A stretch of 64,000 bases of DNA from Odontesthes bonariensis (taxonomy: Eukaryota; Chordata; Actinopteri; Atheriniformes; Atherinopsidae). The first letter of the stretch is position 1, and each line of letters begins with the position of its first letter. Location: positions 16,916,467 to 16,980,466 of the forward strand of contig NC_134529.1 in the NCBI RefSeq assembly GCF_027942865.1, written 5' to 3'. A model generated the notes under the pieces. That model saw only the letters and a program-made list of their open reading frames with translations, made no database searches and had not been told where the DNA came from. Below, in pieces: positions 20,901-31,499 of the stretch. A program made the translations under genes and the position numbers.

Positions 20901-23900
20901 CCAGGACGAAAACCACACTGCACCTCCTGAATCCGAGATTCGACTATCCGTCGGATCCTCCTCTCCAGTACCCCCGAATAGACCTTACCAGGGAGGCTGA
21001 GGAGTGTGATCCCCCTATAGTTGGAACACACCCTCCGGTCCCCCTTTTTAAAGAGGGAGACCACCACCCCAATCTGCCAGTCCAGAGGCACTGCCCCCGA
21101 TGTCCACGCGATGCTGCAGAGGCGTGTCAACCAAGACAGCCCCACAACATCCAGAGCCTTGAGGAACTCAGGACGGACCTCATCCACCCCCGGGGCCTTT
21201 CCACCGAGGAGTTTTTTGACCACCTCGGCGACCTCAGCCCCAGAGATGGGAGGTCCCACGTCCGAGCTCCCCAACTCTGCTTCCTCATCGGAAGGCGTGT
21301 CGGTAGGATTGAGGAGGCCCTCGAAGTATTCCCCCCACCGACTCACGACGTCCCTAGTAGAAGTCAGCAGAGCCCCGCCCTCACCATACACGGTGTTGAC
21401 GGTGCACCGCTTCCCCCCCCTGAGCTGCCGGATGGCGGACCAGAATCTCCTCGAGGCCGTCCGGAAGTCGTTCTCCATGGCCTCCCCGAACTCCTCCCAA
21501 GCCCGAGTTTTTGCCTCAGCAACCGCCGAGGCTGCGTTCCGCTTGGCCTGTCGGTACCCATCAGCTGCTTCCAGAGTCCCACTGGCCAAAAAGGCCCGAT
21601 AGGACTCCTTCTTCAGCTTGACGGCTTCCCTCACCACTGGTGTCCACCAGCGGGTTCGGGGATTGCCGCCACGACAGGCACCGACCACCTTACGGCCACA
21701 GCTCCGGTCGGCCGCCTCAACAATGGAGGCACGGAACATGGCCCATTCGGGCTCAATGTCCCCCACCTCACCGCGGGCAACTCCAGAGTGGAAGAGAGTC
21801 CACCCCCTCTCGAGGAGGCTGGTTCCGGAGCCCAAGCCATGTGTCGAGGTGAGTCCGACTATATCTAGCCGGAACCGCTCAGCCTCGCGCACCAGCTCAG
21901 GCTCCTTCCCCAGCAGAGAGGTGACGTTCCACGTCCCAAGAGCCAGCTTCAGTAGCCGAGGATCAGACCGCCAAGGTCCCCGCCTTCGGCTGCCGCCCAG
22001 CTCACACTGCACCCGACCCCCATGGCCCCTCCCACGGGTGGTGAGCCCGTAGGAAGGGGGACCCGTGCCGTTTCTTCGGGCTGTGCCCGACCGAGCCCCA
22101 CGGGCACAGACCCGGCCACCAGGCGCTCGCCGGCGGGCCCCACCCCTGGGCCTGGCTCCAGGGGGGGGCCCCGGTGACCCGCGTCCGGGCGAAGGAACAC
22201 GGTATCCAAAAATATTACTCATCATAGGGGTTTTGTGAGCTGTTCTTTGTCTGGTCCCTCATCTAGGATCTGTTTGCCATGGGTGACCCTACCAGGGGCT
22301 TAAAGCCCCAGACAACATAGCTCCCAGACTCATTTGGGCACGCAAACCCCCCCACCACGGTAAGGTGACAGCTCACGGGGAGGGCAATTAAGGTTTGCTT
22401 GAACAATTCATGAAAAAAAAAATATATATATATATATATACTCAGAACGTGACCAGATAATTTCTGTAACCTCCATTACAGTATGTTAAGCTAAGTTATT
22501 AATCAGCTGGCTGTATCATCACATGTATTAACTGCACTGATATGAGAATTGTATGACTTTAGCCCATCTAACACTCAGCAACAAAGTGTATTTTTTTCCA
22601 AATTTCTAACCTTTCATTCAGAGGATAAATATATAAGATGCAGAGAAAATTTCTCATTGCTCATTGCTATTGCTACCAAACATGTCTCTTATTTTGGGGC
22701 TGTTTTGTATTTTTTGCACAGATAAGTTATGGCTCAACATCTGGTCTCTTGAGTGATAAAAACCGATTTCCAAGCTTCATGAGGACCGTACCAGAAGACG
22801 ATCACCAAGCACAAGCCATCGTCGAGATTCTAAAAGAACACAATTGGACTTGGGTTGGTGTAGTGACAACGGATGGTGAATATGGTCGCTACGCAGTTGA
22901 GCGCCTCCGTCAGCATGCAACCATGAACAAAATCTGCTTTGCCTTCACTTCCGTTCTGCCAGAATTTCTTGTCGATAGTCGACTCAAGGACAGCATCGAC
23001 TCCACAGTCAAAAGCATCATTGAAAATAAAAATGTCAAAGTCATTATATCCTTCGCAAAAGTCAATCATATGATGTATATTTTCGATAAAGTTCTCAGGG
23101 ATTCTCAAGGCAGAGGGAAAGTTTGGTTGGCTAGTGATAACTGGTCACAGTCAACTAGTGTGCTTAATACCTGGAAATTGACTGATGTTGGAACAGTCTT
23201 TGGGATCACTCTTAAATCTAAAAACTCATCCAAGTTTGAGCAGTTTCTCCGCAGTCTCGATGTAAATCCTGAAAAACACAAGAAAAACTCATTCCTGAAA
23301 GACTTTTTAAATAAAGAGGGTAAAGAGGATAAAGAGGGCAAGGCCATTGAGTCATTGATCAGCATGACATATCCGTATGCTGTGTTCAGTATTGAGTTGG
23401 CAGTTAAAGCAATTGCTCAGGCTGTTACAGACCTCTGCATCAAGCGGAAGTGCAACACATCTACATTACAACCCAAGGAGGTCAGTATGTACATACACAA
23501 ACACTTTAATACTTTATAGTAACTAGAATCAATATTTTCTGCAGTGCTGGAGTAAGAGGAATCACTTTTTACAAACCTCTTAGCTTTATGTTGCTTTACA
23601 GCATCTGGGGGCCAACAATTACACCATCACCGGTCACTCACTATTTATTTTGTGCTGTTCACTGTTGTGACAGGCAGCAGCTTAGGGTGAAAAAAAAAAG
23701 AAAACTAAAAAATCCCACTAACTGTACACAGACAAAGTTAGTGACAAGCAATTTCAGCAGCTTGGATCTTTTAGTTGTGGAATAGACAGATATTTGGTGG
23801 ATAACAAAACAAAGAAAAAAGAAGGGACTTAATAATGGACTCGCATTCATTAGGCAATGCTGGATGTGTAAATTAACAGCTATTAGTCATTCTGGACATA

Positions 23901-25833
23901 ATAACAGCTTTCAATATTTTGCAATTTCAGTTCCGAGATGCCTTACGGAATGCAAGCTTCATCATGGATAATAACACCTATTCATTTGATAAAAACGGTG
24001 ACCTACACTCTGGTTATGATGTCATCTTGTGGAAGGAGACTTCACCATCCATGCTGGACATGAACTACATTGTAGGTCATTATGACATAGAGAACCAGAT
24101 GCTGACTGTCGAGAAAAAACAAGAATTATACAGCCTCACGGTAAGTATTTGTCTTTCACTGTCAAGTTATTTTTCTGTTGTTTTGAATTTCCTGGGGATG
24201 AAGCTTACCTGCTTGTACTTTGTGAAGCATTAATCATTTGAGTGATCTAGTGTAGGACTAAAATACGTCCTTTTTTCCAAAGCATCCGTCACCCTCATGG
24301 ATGCCATTTTGCTGGTTGCCTTGGTTACAAGTAAACACAACACATGACTGTAATTGACTCCCGTTGCATGATGAAAATAATTTCTCTTCACAGAAAGGAG
24401 TGACTTCCAAGTGCTCAAAAAGCTGTAAACCAGGCAAAAGGAAGATAAGTGCTGACGGCCAGCCTTCTTGTTGCTATCAGTGCGAGTCCTGTCCTGCAGG
24501 CGAATTTTCCAACGCAACCGGTGTGTATTAAAGTAAACTGTCACATTGCTTCATTGTAAAATGCAATTAAACTCTTATACTCATTAACTCATTATGAAAA
24601 AACTACTTTTTTTCCAGGCCTATTGCCTTGTCAGCTTCTACTTGAAGATTATGATTTAGCATTTGCCCTCTGTTTGCAGATTCCACAGACTGTCATCCTT
24701 GTAAAATGACTGAGTACTCCGAGGCAGGGGATTCTTATTGTAAGAAGAAAGCAGCAGTTTACCTGAAGTGGGAAAACCCTTTCCATATAGTGATACTGGC
24801 GTTTACTGCTCTTGGCGCTCTGCTTACCGTTGTTGTTGGGATCATCTTCAGTGTATACTGGAAAACCCCAGTCGTACGCTCATCTGTGGGCCCCATCTCC
24901 ATCCTGCTCCTTTTCTCTCTTTTGAGCACATTTGGCAGCGTAATATTATTTGGTGGTGAACCCAAGGATTGGCAGTGCATGGCACAGCATGCATTGTTTG
25001 GCTTGAGTTTCACATTGTCTGTCTCCTGCATCTTGGTCAAGTCATTTAAAATCATCTTGGCCTTTGAATTTGACCCTGACACTAAAAGTGTCCTGAATAA
25101 ACTCTACAAGCCCTACATCATTATTCCAGCATGCATGGCAGGTCAAGTACTAATCTGTGCTGTGTGGCTTGCAGTAACGCCTCCACAGCCCAAGTGGCAG
25201 TCAAGACCAACTGAGCGTTTGCATTTTTGTCATACAAGGTCAAAACCTGCATTTGGAGTCATGTTAGGCTATATTGGCTTTTTAGCTCTCATCTGCTTGG
25301 GTATTGCATTCAAGGGAAGGAAACTGCCTCAAAGTTATAATGAGGCAAAGTTCATCACTTTTTCCATGCTGATTTACTCCATTGCCTGGATCATCTTTGG
25401 TCCTGTTTATGTCACAGTAACCGACAACATAGGTAGTAGTGAGTACACTCCGGCTGTTGAAATGGTTGTCATCCTCATCTCAACCTACGGCATCCTGTTT
25501 TGTCAGTTCTTAACAAAATGTTACATTATTGTCTTCAAATGCGAAGCGAACACAGTGAATGCTTTCCGCCAAGATGTTAGGAATTACTCCATAGGAAAAG
25601 ACCAAATTAGTTGCTCTGATGGAATCCAAAACCCTGCTTTATCCATGGAGTCACTGTCAAACCCAGAGTCATCAGATCCACTTACTAATTGGAAGCTGTC
25701 TGCAAACTCTACTTTGACCACAGTCTCTTCTTCCTCTGCATTAAACCCGGCGCTGAGCGCTGTCAGCTTTGAAAAGAAACAGTTACAGAGATATAAAAGT
25801 TTGCCGGCATCAGCAACCAACTGTTTGCCATAA
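17958..25833 (+). CDS. gprc6a: Gprc6a, family C amino-acid-sensing GPCR (7 coding exons)
   Basis: Plasma-membrane receptor; the family senses basic L-amino acids, and the fish form (goldfish 5.24, zebrafish olfca1) is an olfactory amino-acid receptor. Exons: 17958-18124, 18224-18390, 19545-19666, 22722-23480, 23931-24140, 24394-24520, 24680-25833. All junctions are GT-AG and in phase; the total is 2706 nt, 901 residues (human about 926). The order is: hydrophobic signal peptide (1 to about 25), Venus-flytrap ligand domain (about 30-475, with GGLFPIHE, VIGDYYSEIS, RFPSFMRTVPEDDHQA, WLASDNWS, GYDVILWKE), nine-cysteine linker (about 480-540), seven-helix core (about 550-810, with CILVKSFKIILAF, NEAKFITFSMLIY, PAVEMVVILIS), and a serine-rich tail. 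ASDNWS and the final helices fit GPRC6A better than V2R/OlfC, CaSR or TAS1R receptors. Exon 2 is split by an additional intron (18391-19544), and intron 3 carries an antisense Rex3 LINE. Start chosen as the only ATG giving a signal peptide. Confidence 0.86.
19697..19708. repeat. left target-site duplication of the Rex3 insertion
   Basis: The 12-mer gcaattaaggtt at 19697-19708 recurs exactly at 22384-22395 on the other side of the element. It marks the gprc6a intron sequence duplicated on insertion. Confidence 0.9.
19709..22383 (-). mobile_element. Rex3 (RTE-clade) LINE, internally deleted, antisense in gprc6a intron 3
   Basis: The element reads on the minus strand from 22383 to a (GGAT)n-type 3' tail at 19709-19723 and is bounded by the perfect 12-bp duplication. 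Its GC content is far above that of the surrounding intron. The stretches at 20615-20635 and 21060-21079 match, exactly and with one difference, the standard Rex3 PCR primer sites as I remember them. The protein also has the Rex3 ending (GRRPRGRPRTRWRDY). The 5' leader (about 22230-22383) is recognisably that of Rex3. The copy is shorter than a full element because the endonuclease core is missing. Confidence 0.9.
19724..22225 (-). CDS. Rex3 ORF: reverse transcriptase with deleted endonuclease core
   Basis: A single open frame of 833 codons. Residues 94-152 keep the start of the AP-like endonuclease (LALGTWNVTSLLGKE, DIVGLTSTHGLGSGT). At about residue 153 (near 21767) it jumps to VGDIEPEWAMF, which in intact Rex3 follows the endonuclease, so roughly 170-180 residues are lost in frame. 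The reverse transcriptase follows with GKAPGVDEVRPEFLKA, NYRGITLLSLPGKVYSG, FVDLEKAFDRVPR and GLRQGCPLSPILF. The catalytic F/Y-A-D-D box reads FDD (20521-20513), one residue short. The maturase-like and C-terminal parts (KYLGVLFTSE, RWLGHLVRMP) are intact. The protein is probably inactive for target cutting and perhaps for reverse transcription. It is not a host gene. Confidence 0.88.
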   Translation of the reverse strand: MMSNIFGYRVPSPGRGSPGPPPGARPRGGARRRAPGGRVCARGARSGTARRNGTGPPSYGLTTRGRGHGGRVQCELGGSRRRGPWRSDPRLLKLALGTWNVTSLLGKEPELVREAERFRLDIVGLTSTHGLGSGTSLLERGWTLFHSGVARGEVGDIEPEWAMFRASIVEAADRSCGRKVVGACRGGNPRTRWWTPVVREAVKLKKESYRAFLASGTLEAADGYRQAKRNAASAVAEAKTRAWEEFGEAMENDFRTASRRFWSAIRQLRGGKRCTVNTVYGEGGALLTSTRDVVSRWGEYFEGLLNPTDTPSDEEAELGSSDVGPPISGAEVAEVVKKLLGGKAPGVDEVRPEFLKALDVVGLSWLTRLCSIAWTSGAVPLDWQIGVVVSLFKKGDRRVCSNYRGITLLSLPGKVYSGVLERRIRRIVESRIQEVQCGFRPGRGTVDQLYTLRRIQEGAWEFAQPVYMCFVDLEKAFDRVPRGLLWGVLREYGVADSLIQAVRSLYDRCQSLVRIAGSKSDMFPVRVGLRQGCPLSPILFIIFMDRIFRRSQGVEGVRFGDLRIGSLLFDDLVLLASSGRDLQLSLERFAAECEAAGMRISTSKSETMVLGRKREECPLRVGNEILPQVEEFKYLGVLFTSERRMEQEIDRRIGAASAVMRALHRPVVVKKELSQKAKLSIYRSIYVPILTYGHELWVVTERTRSRIQAAEMSFLRRVSGLSLRDRVRSSVIREGLGVEPLLLRIERSQMRWLGHLVRMPPGRLPGEVFRARPTGRRPRGRPRTRWRDYVSRLAWERLGVPPEELEEVAGDRDVWVSLLKLLPPRPDPRTSGR
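22384..22395. repeat. right target-site duplication of the Rex3 insertion
   Basis: An exact copy of gcaattaaggtt found at 19697-19708, directly abutting the element's 5' end. Confidence 0.9.
22413..22440. repeat. A-run and (AT)n microsatellite
   Basis: A short poly-A run passes into about ten AT dinucleotides, in gprc6a intron 3 just beyond the Rex3 insertion. Confidence 0.8.
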
Positions 25834-26410
25834 TTTAAAAAGTCATTCAAATCTGTTCAACTGAAGCACAATATTTAATCTGAATAACTCTAAATCTTTA
25901 ATCTTGAATAACTGGTCCTGTAATGGACTGGCGACCAGGGTGTCCAGGGTGTACCCCACTTCTCACCCAATGGCTGCTGGGAAAGGCTCCACATCAACCC
26001 CCCTCTACTCCCACCCCCATCCCCCACACAGACACTGGAATTGGATTAAGTGTGTATCGAAAATGGATGGATGGATAGACTGAATAACGGAACACATTGC
26101 TGGACAGTTACTTACATTATTTGTTATTATCAAATTTTAAATCATTGTTTTAAATCATTTTTCCTGATCTTCCATGTTGTAATATTTGTGTTTTTGATGA
26201 ATCTAATTGTTCCCTTAATTAGCTCTAGTAATTAATTAGTCTATAAAATTGCAAAAAAAGTTAAATACAAATCTATACGTATGTTTGTTTGTTTTACTAA
26301 AAGCACCGAATCCTTATATTTTAGGAATGTAGGCATCGTTAAGTTAAAATTAAAGGCACAAAGAAATTTCTCAAACACAAACTAGATGCACTGACATTTT
26401 CCATTAAAGA
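25834..26410 (+). other. gprc6a: presumed 3' UTR of gprc6a
   Basis: Follows the stop codon at 25831-25833. There is no canonical AATAAA close by. ATTAAA variants occur at 26349-26354 and 26403-26408. A LINE tail lies within the stretch, so the 3' UTR may partly be retroelement-derived. The end is uncertain. Confidence 0.3.
25912..26078 (+). mobile_element. 3' tail fragment of an L2-type (Maui-like) LINE or dependent SINE
   Basis: The sequence 'gtccagggtgtaccccac' with 'ctcacccaatggctgctggg', ending 'aaaatggatggatgg', matches the well-known fish LINE 3' end that terminates in ATGG repeats. Only the tail is present, and no protein remnant is seen upstream because gprc6a ends about 80 bases before. 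Confidence 0.65.
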
Positions 26411-28080
26411 TTCCTGATCACAAGAGGATTAATCCCAATTATAGTATTTATTTTTCCTTTCTCTTCAACCTTTATATAGATTTTCATAAATCTGAGCATA
26501 TTGGTGGGCAAGACAATACTGAATTTGATAAAACTGTGTAATTAGTTATATTTTCTAGATTTACTTGACTGCAATGCCCAATATTTCCAGTGCCTTATAT
26601 TGTAATCCAGTTTGTCAAGTGACTAATGACAAAAATCTCAGTGCAATTGACTAATTGTTTCAACTTTGAATGACAGATGGTAAAGGTCAAAGGGTGAAAC
26701 CAGACACAACAGCATGATTAAATCACATGGAATTCCAAAGTGTGATAAAACTGTAATTCATTAAATGAATGGTAGAAATGACCACAGTGGAGTTTTACTT
26801 CTTTTTCCAGCACATTAATGTAGACATCATCATAAAAAACCCTATTTGATTGTGGTGGTTATTTAGCAGTTATTTAGCTCACATTTACAAAATGACCACA
26901 CAAACTGATGTTGGAACACTGAGACATTATTTTATTTATTTTTTCATTTATTTTATTTTTTATTTTTCATTTTATTTAGTATCACCTTTATAATTACGCT
27001 GCTGTTGCTTACATGATTTTGTGAGTGTATCTGATTGTAAAGAATAATTTTTTTTTTTTAATTATCTTATTTAAAAATAACATCTCCTGAAGTCTAACAA
27101 GCACGTTTTCTCTTCATACAGATTGTAAAATGGTCGCTGAAATAAGTGTTATCGCTCATTTGATACCATCTGATGGTCAAATTTGCCAATGAAAAGGTTT
27201 GGTTATCTGTTGGCTACTGTATAGTAAATGTTAGAACAAAAGAGGCCTATCTTGTTTGAGGTCTTACAATGCAACAATGACTCATTGTCAGTTGAACTTA
27301 TTAAATCATGTTATCCTTCCTTATTTCACCTTTCTTGTTGTTTTTTGTTGTACAAGTATGTGTGTGTGTGTGTTCAGGGAGAAAATACATTCAGAAAATT
27401 GGTGGAATTTTATAGCATTTGGTGTTCAAGCAAACATTTGAAAACTGAATGAATGATGAAAAATGAAACGGTGCGAACAAAAGCCAGCAAAATTCTGCTG
27501 CAGCTCTGCAGACATTCCACTCAATGATGAAACCAGAGCAGGTCGGTGTTTCTGCTGCACGCTGACCCCACCAAAGAAGAGGCATAATGAGCTCTTTGTG
27601 ACTCGTCCCATTTCATCTGCTCAGAGATTGGTCAAAACTGTATGTCACTGGTATTTGAACAGTAATTTCCATAGCATCAGACGTAGCAGAGCAAATCTGG
27701 ATTGTTCCACATTTCAGGCATCACATGAGACGTGTTGTCGTGGTTTTCAGGACCGAGCGTTCCAAACCAATGTCACAGTCCCCCCCCTACCAGATGTGGT
27801 CAAATTAACAAATCCAATGTAATTAGTCAATCAATTGTGAGATTCTGCGGTTCCTCTGAGTATGTCTCTTTCTCCCTCTTTTCTGTAGGTTTCCGTTAAG
27901 GGATTTTCTGTTTATCTGTTGTGCTATTGACTGTTCATTTCTGCTCCCCATGTCTTGCTGAGTGTATTTGTATGTTTCTTGTCTCTGAGCGAGTGTGTAC
28001 ATGCAGAGTGGTAAGTGTTGCCAGTGTGTGTACACAAACATCAACCTGCTGTGTGTGAGTGTGGTGGCTGTTCATGCCTC
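26080..28080. other. AT-rich intergenic stretch
   Basis: Low-complexity T/A-rich sequence (notably around 26925-26990 and 27045-27075) with a short TG run near 27357-27372. No exon, RNA gene or clear repeat was recognised. The small open frames are short and lack any signature. Confidence 0.5.
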
Positions 28081-28400
28081 ACTGTGGGACGCGTTGATTA
28101 GTGCTCACTGCGGTTCAGCTCCCAGCTGTCCTTGCGGCTGGCCGCTGATTGAAACCAATCAGGCTTACGATGGCCCCATCGCAGTGACCCCTCACCCCTC
28201 CCACCCCCGGCCTAATCACCTGCTGATTGGCCCACGCAGGGCCCCCTCCCGTTGGCACGGAAGGTTAATTTGACCGGCGGATGAAGGCTCCAGGAGGGAA
28301 TAGGAACGTGCGCTGGGTGATATTGCATGGATATAGCCCAACTGTCAATCACAGCCACTTAAAAAAGAGCAGCTTGGGAAACAGAATGACAACAGAGAGG
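28080..28400. promoter_or_regulatory. candidate noncoding regulatory block A
   Basis: A GC-richer, non-repetitive block in AT-rich surroundings. It contains two inward/outward CCAAT-like pairs (tgattgaaaccaatcagg; gctgattggccc), homeodomain-type TAAT and TTAATT cores and a tgtcaatcac PBX/MEIS-like site. It has no coding potential that survives in both halves. Conservation is presumed, not shown. Confidence 0.3.
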
Positions 28401-28848
28401 AAGAGCGAAATAAAGAGGCTGGAAGGAAAGGAAAAAAAGGAAGAGTGGGGTTGATTATGGACTTTTGCAACTACATTTTATTATAGAAAGTAGCTTAAAT
28501 TTGTTGTTTTCTTTTTCTTTTTCTTTTTAACCAAAAAAGCATTCTCATTCAAGGTCCACTCACCAGCTCCTTCCTGTTGCAGAGAAAGGGTTAACTTAAA
28601 CTTTGTTTCTGGTGGGGAAAGGAAAGGGAGAGATGAAAGAACATTTTTATGCTAATGGTTTAGGTGATGCCGATCATTTATTGTTTTTGTTCAACAATTT
28701 AGAAACAGTTCAGGTGTTAATGATTGTAATACTACAGAACACTACAAAATCACGCCTTGAATTTACTTCTGTAAAGCTCACTGAAAACTCATCAGAGAAT
28801 CATCTAAGAAAAGATCTTAATTCCTCAGTCTTTCCAAATTACAATAAT

Positions 28849-28869
28849 CCCCCCCCCCCCCCCCCCCCC
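28849..28869. repeat. poly-C run of 21 bases
   Basis: Uninterrupted C homopolymer, flanked by AT-rich sequence. Such runs are prone to length error in sequencing and assembly. Confidence 0.9.
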
Positions 28870-29691
28870 AGCCCCATTTTATAGATTTTTCTTATCATTA
28901 TTGTTATTTCAGATAGTAACTATGCTGTATATACAGTACAGTGCAAATAGTGCAATATCAATGTTTTGTCAGAGGGTGGCAGTGTTGTATACACTGTGGA
29001 AAGTTTTATTCTGTGTAAAACATTAAGTCAAATTAATTGATAGCTAATTTTTATTGTTAACCTCTTTCATTTAGTTTGATGCTTCCCCCTTAGTGAATAG
29101 CCATTACTCTGTATTTACAAATACATGTTATTTTATATGTATAGAGTATACATTTTACTCTTTATGCTGGTTGCAGTTTGGATTTCACACACACACACAC
29201 ACAAAAAATGTAAAACTCACACTTTCTGAAAGCTGCTCGAAAGGTTTTTGGTGCAGTAATTTCTGGCAATTACACACAGTCACAAATCTAGCAGGTGGGC
29301 CTTTAATCAAGATTTGTTTTTTCAAACTAACGTGAAGTACTTTTCTTAAGCAACACAACACCGACTCTCTTTAGTAAGTTTAAAAGACTGATCCATTTTG
29401 TCATAAGTTTTGACACAATCTTTTCTTCATAAACATAGTAATGATATAGGTATACCAGAGATGCTTTCTTTCACCATCAGCATCACACACCTTTCCCCAC
29501 AGTGGTTGAACCCCTCCTTAGCCACATAAGGCCGTAGATTTCTGCTTATCCTGTGTTAGTGTGTGCAGTTTGTGGCAGGTTCTTCTCCCTCCTAGTCTCT
29601 GGTGGGCAGAATAATGTTGCCAGATTACCATATCATTACCATATCATTTCCATGTCATTATCATACTTCTGCCTGATATGTCTGTGTGTGG

Positions 29692-29693
<2 letters not shown>

Positions 29694-29732
<39 letters not shown>
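29694..29732. repeat. (TG)n microsatellite
   Basis: About 19 TG units, ending in tgcgtgcg. Confidence 0.9.
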
Positions 29733-29736
<4 letters not shown>

Positions 29737-31229
29737 CGTATAGGTCTGAACTTTGCATCAGATCTTCAACATGACCTCCCACAGGAATACACACATCTCT
29801 GACACGCTCATTCTGTTTTTCACTGTCATAGACTCGATCTCTCTATCCATGTAAGCGCACCGTAATTCTCAATAATCTGCCATTCCTAATCCTTGTTTGC
29901 ATATTTGTTTGTGTTAATCTAAATGTCTAGGCCTGGACTTTTACCTGTTTAGGGATATCATTCTGTTGTTACCAGCTATGAGATCTGAAACTTGTTAAAT
30001 GATTAGTTGGTTGACAGAAAATTAAATGACAACAGTTGCACAAACGCCGACATACTCCACCCGCCTGCTCTCACACACCGATCATCGTACTGACACCCCT
30101 GACACTTTTCACACACTCTCATGCCACTCTTCTATTTTCCACCACGATCTTATCATAAGTGCTGAAATAGGTACCGTTTTATTCTCTCAGATGAATGACG
30201 ATCTGTTGTTTTTTTTTCTTGTTTTTGGTTACACTTATTACAGGCTATTTAAGTGGAGAGAATTTGTTCTTGCACAACAAAATAAAGATTTTTAGCAAGT
30301 GTAATGCAGATGACGTGAACAGGTCTACTTTAAGGCACGTTAAAGCCTACGATCTTTTCCTAACCTTAACCAGCTGGTTGGACAGGAGTTGAACTTTTAT
30401 CTCCTAAATGCCAGTCTCTGTTATTGGTCCACTTCTACCCCATCTCTACTACTCTACTCTGTCCAAATATGGACATTATTGTCTCTTGAAAAATAAAACA
30501 GTCTATTCGAAACCACGAATCAATAGATATTGTTTGTGAGAATTACTTTCAGATAGTGATGTCATGACCAAACTGACAACAATGCAAAAAAAAAAAAAAA
30601 AAGGGAGACTTTTTCCAACGCGCCCGACAGAGCAGCAGCACCATGTGGTAGAATTGTTCGGACCGATCAGAGAAATTGTGAAATCTATTGTTTCCATTAC
30701 CATGCATGCTGCTGTCAGTGGCAGGGTGACCTTGAATTAGAAAGATCTAAAACATTTTCTTGCAAATCTCTTGCGAGAATAAATTGAGTTTGTTTTGCTT
30801 TTTTTGTTCTTGTGTTCCATGGCAAACTCATGCGTATAAGTACCTGAATGTATAAATCTAGCAGTATGAGACATTATTCAATGAATGTGTGTAATGTTTT
30901 CTAAACCAAACAAACAAAACAAAACCAAAACAAGCAGTTACTTTTCTATTATCTTGCTGTTCTGTATAGAAATCTCAGTCCAACTAACCTAAAGCAGTTC
31001 GGATCATTTATTTGGTTTAATTCAACAGGTTAAAAAGCCTGACAACACAAAACTTAATTTCCTATCTTTTAATTTCAACTGAACAAGACACGTTGCTGCC
31101 TCCTTCAACAATATCAGTTTTGCGCATTTTGGAGCACTGAGAGCAGTGCAACTAATAGTTTTGGACGAATGACAACGTGACATATTTTGCTCACATTTAG
31201 AAAATGCTGCAGTAATGAAGAGCAAAGCG

Positions 31230-31490
31230 CCCTTCCCTGTGTAATAGCCCGTCGGTTATTCTGGCTCCAATTCTCACCCCCACAAAGTCAGCCATTTTGG
31301 GGTCCGCAGATGCCAGAACAAGCCCATTTAGTGAGGGGAGCATGTTTGGGGTCATGCCCTTGTTTACACGGGGAGCCGGAGCTGATGGTTTTAAAATGGC
31401 GTCCAGATGGTTACAGAGGCTTGATTGCAGCAGAGGGGGCTTCTGCATCCCACCCACTCCTGCTGTCCAGCTACTTTAGCTAAAGCTGCG
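31230..31490. promoter_or_regulatory. candidate noncoding regulatory block B
   Basis: A sharply bounded, moderately GC-rich, non-repetitive block. It contains two ATGG(C/G) YY1-like cores (cagccattttgg; aaaatggcgtcc) in opposite orientations and two bHLH-type CAGATG sites. Overlapping open frames exist on both strands (86-98 codons), none with a domain. A conserved noncoding element is the likelier reading. Confidence 0.3.
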
Positions 31491-31499
31491 TCTCTATAT

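Larger units (their letters stand above)
28400..31230. other. intergenic stretch with simple repeats
   Basis: Noncoding, AT-rich. Contains a 21-base poly-C run (28849-28869), a (TG)n array (29694-29732), a short (CA)n near 29187-29203 and a poly-A of about 17 (30586-30602). No gene was recognised. Confidence 0.5.

Noticed and set aside
20834-21868. 344-codon plus-strand open frame
   Set aside because: Exactly antisense to the Rex3 reverse-transcriptase ORF; open because of the high GC content of that element.
29640-29735. Possible direct-repeat array (CRISPR-like)
   Set aside because: Dinucleotide microsatellite and short atatcatt repeats in a vertebrate genome; no spacer structure.
31187-31483. 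Open frames of 60-98 codons on both strands in block B
   Set aside because: No frame shows a signature or flanking splice sites better than chance; listed instead as a possible noncoding element.
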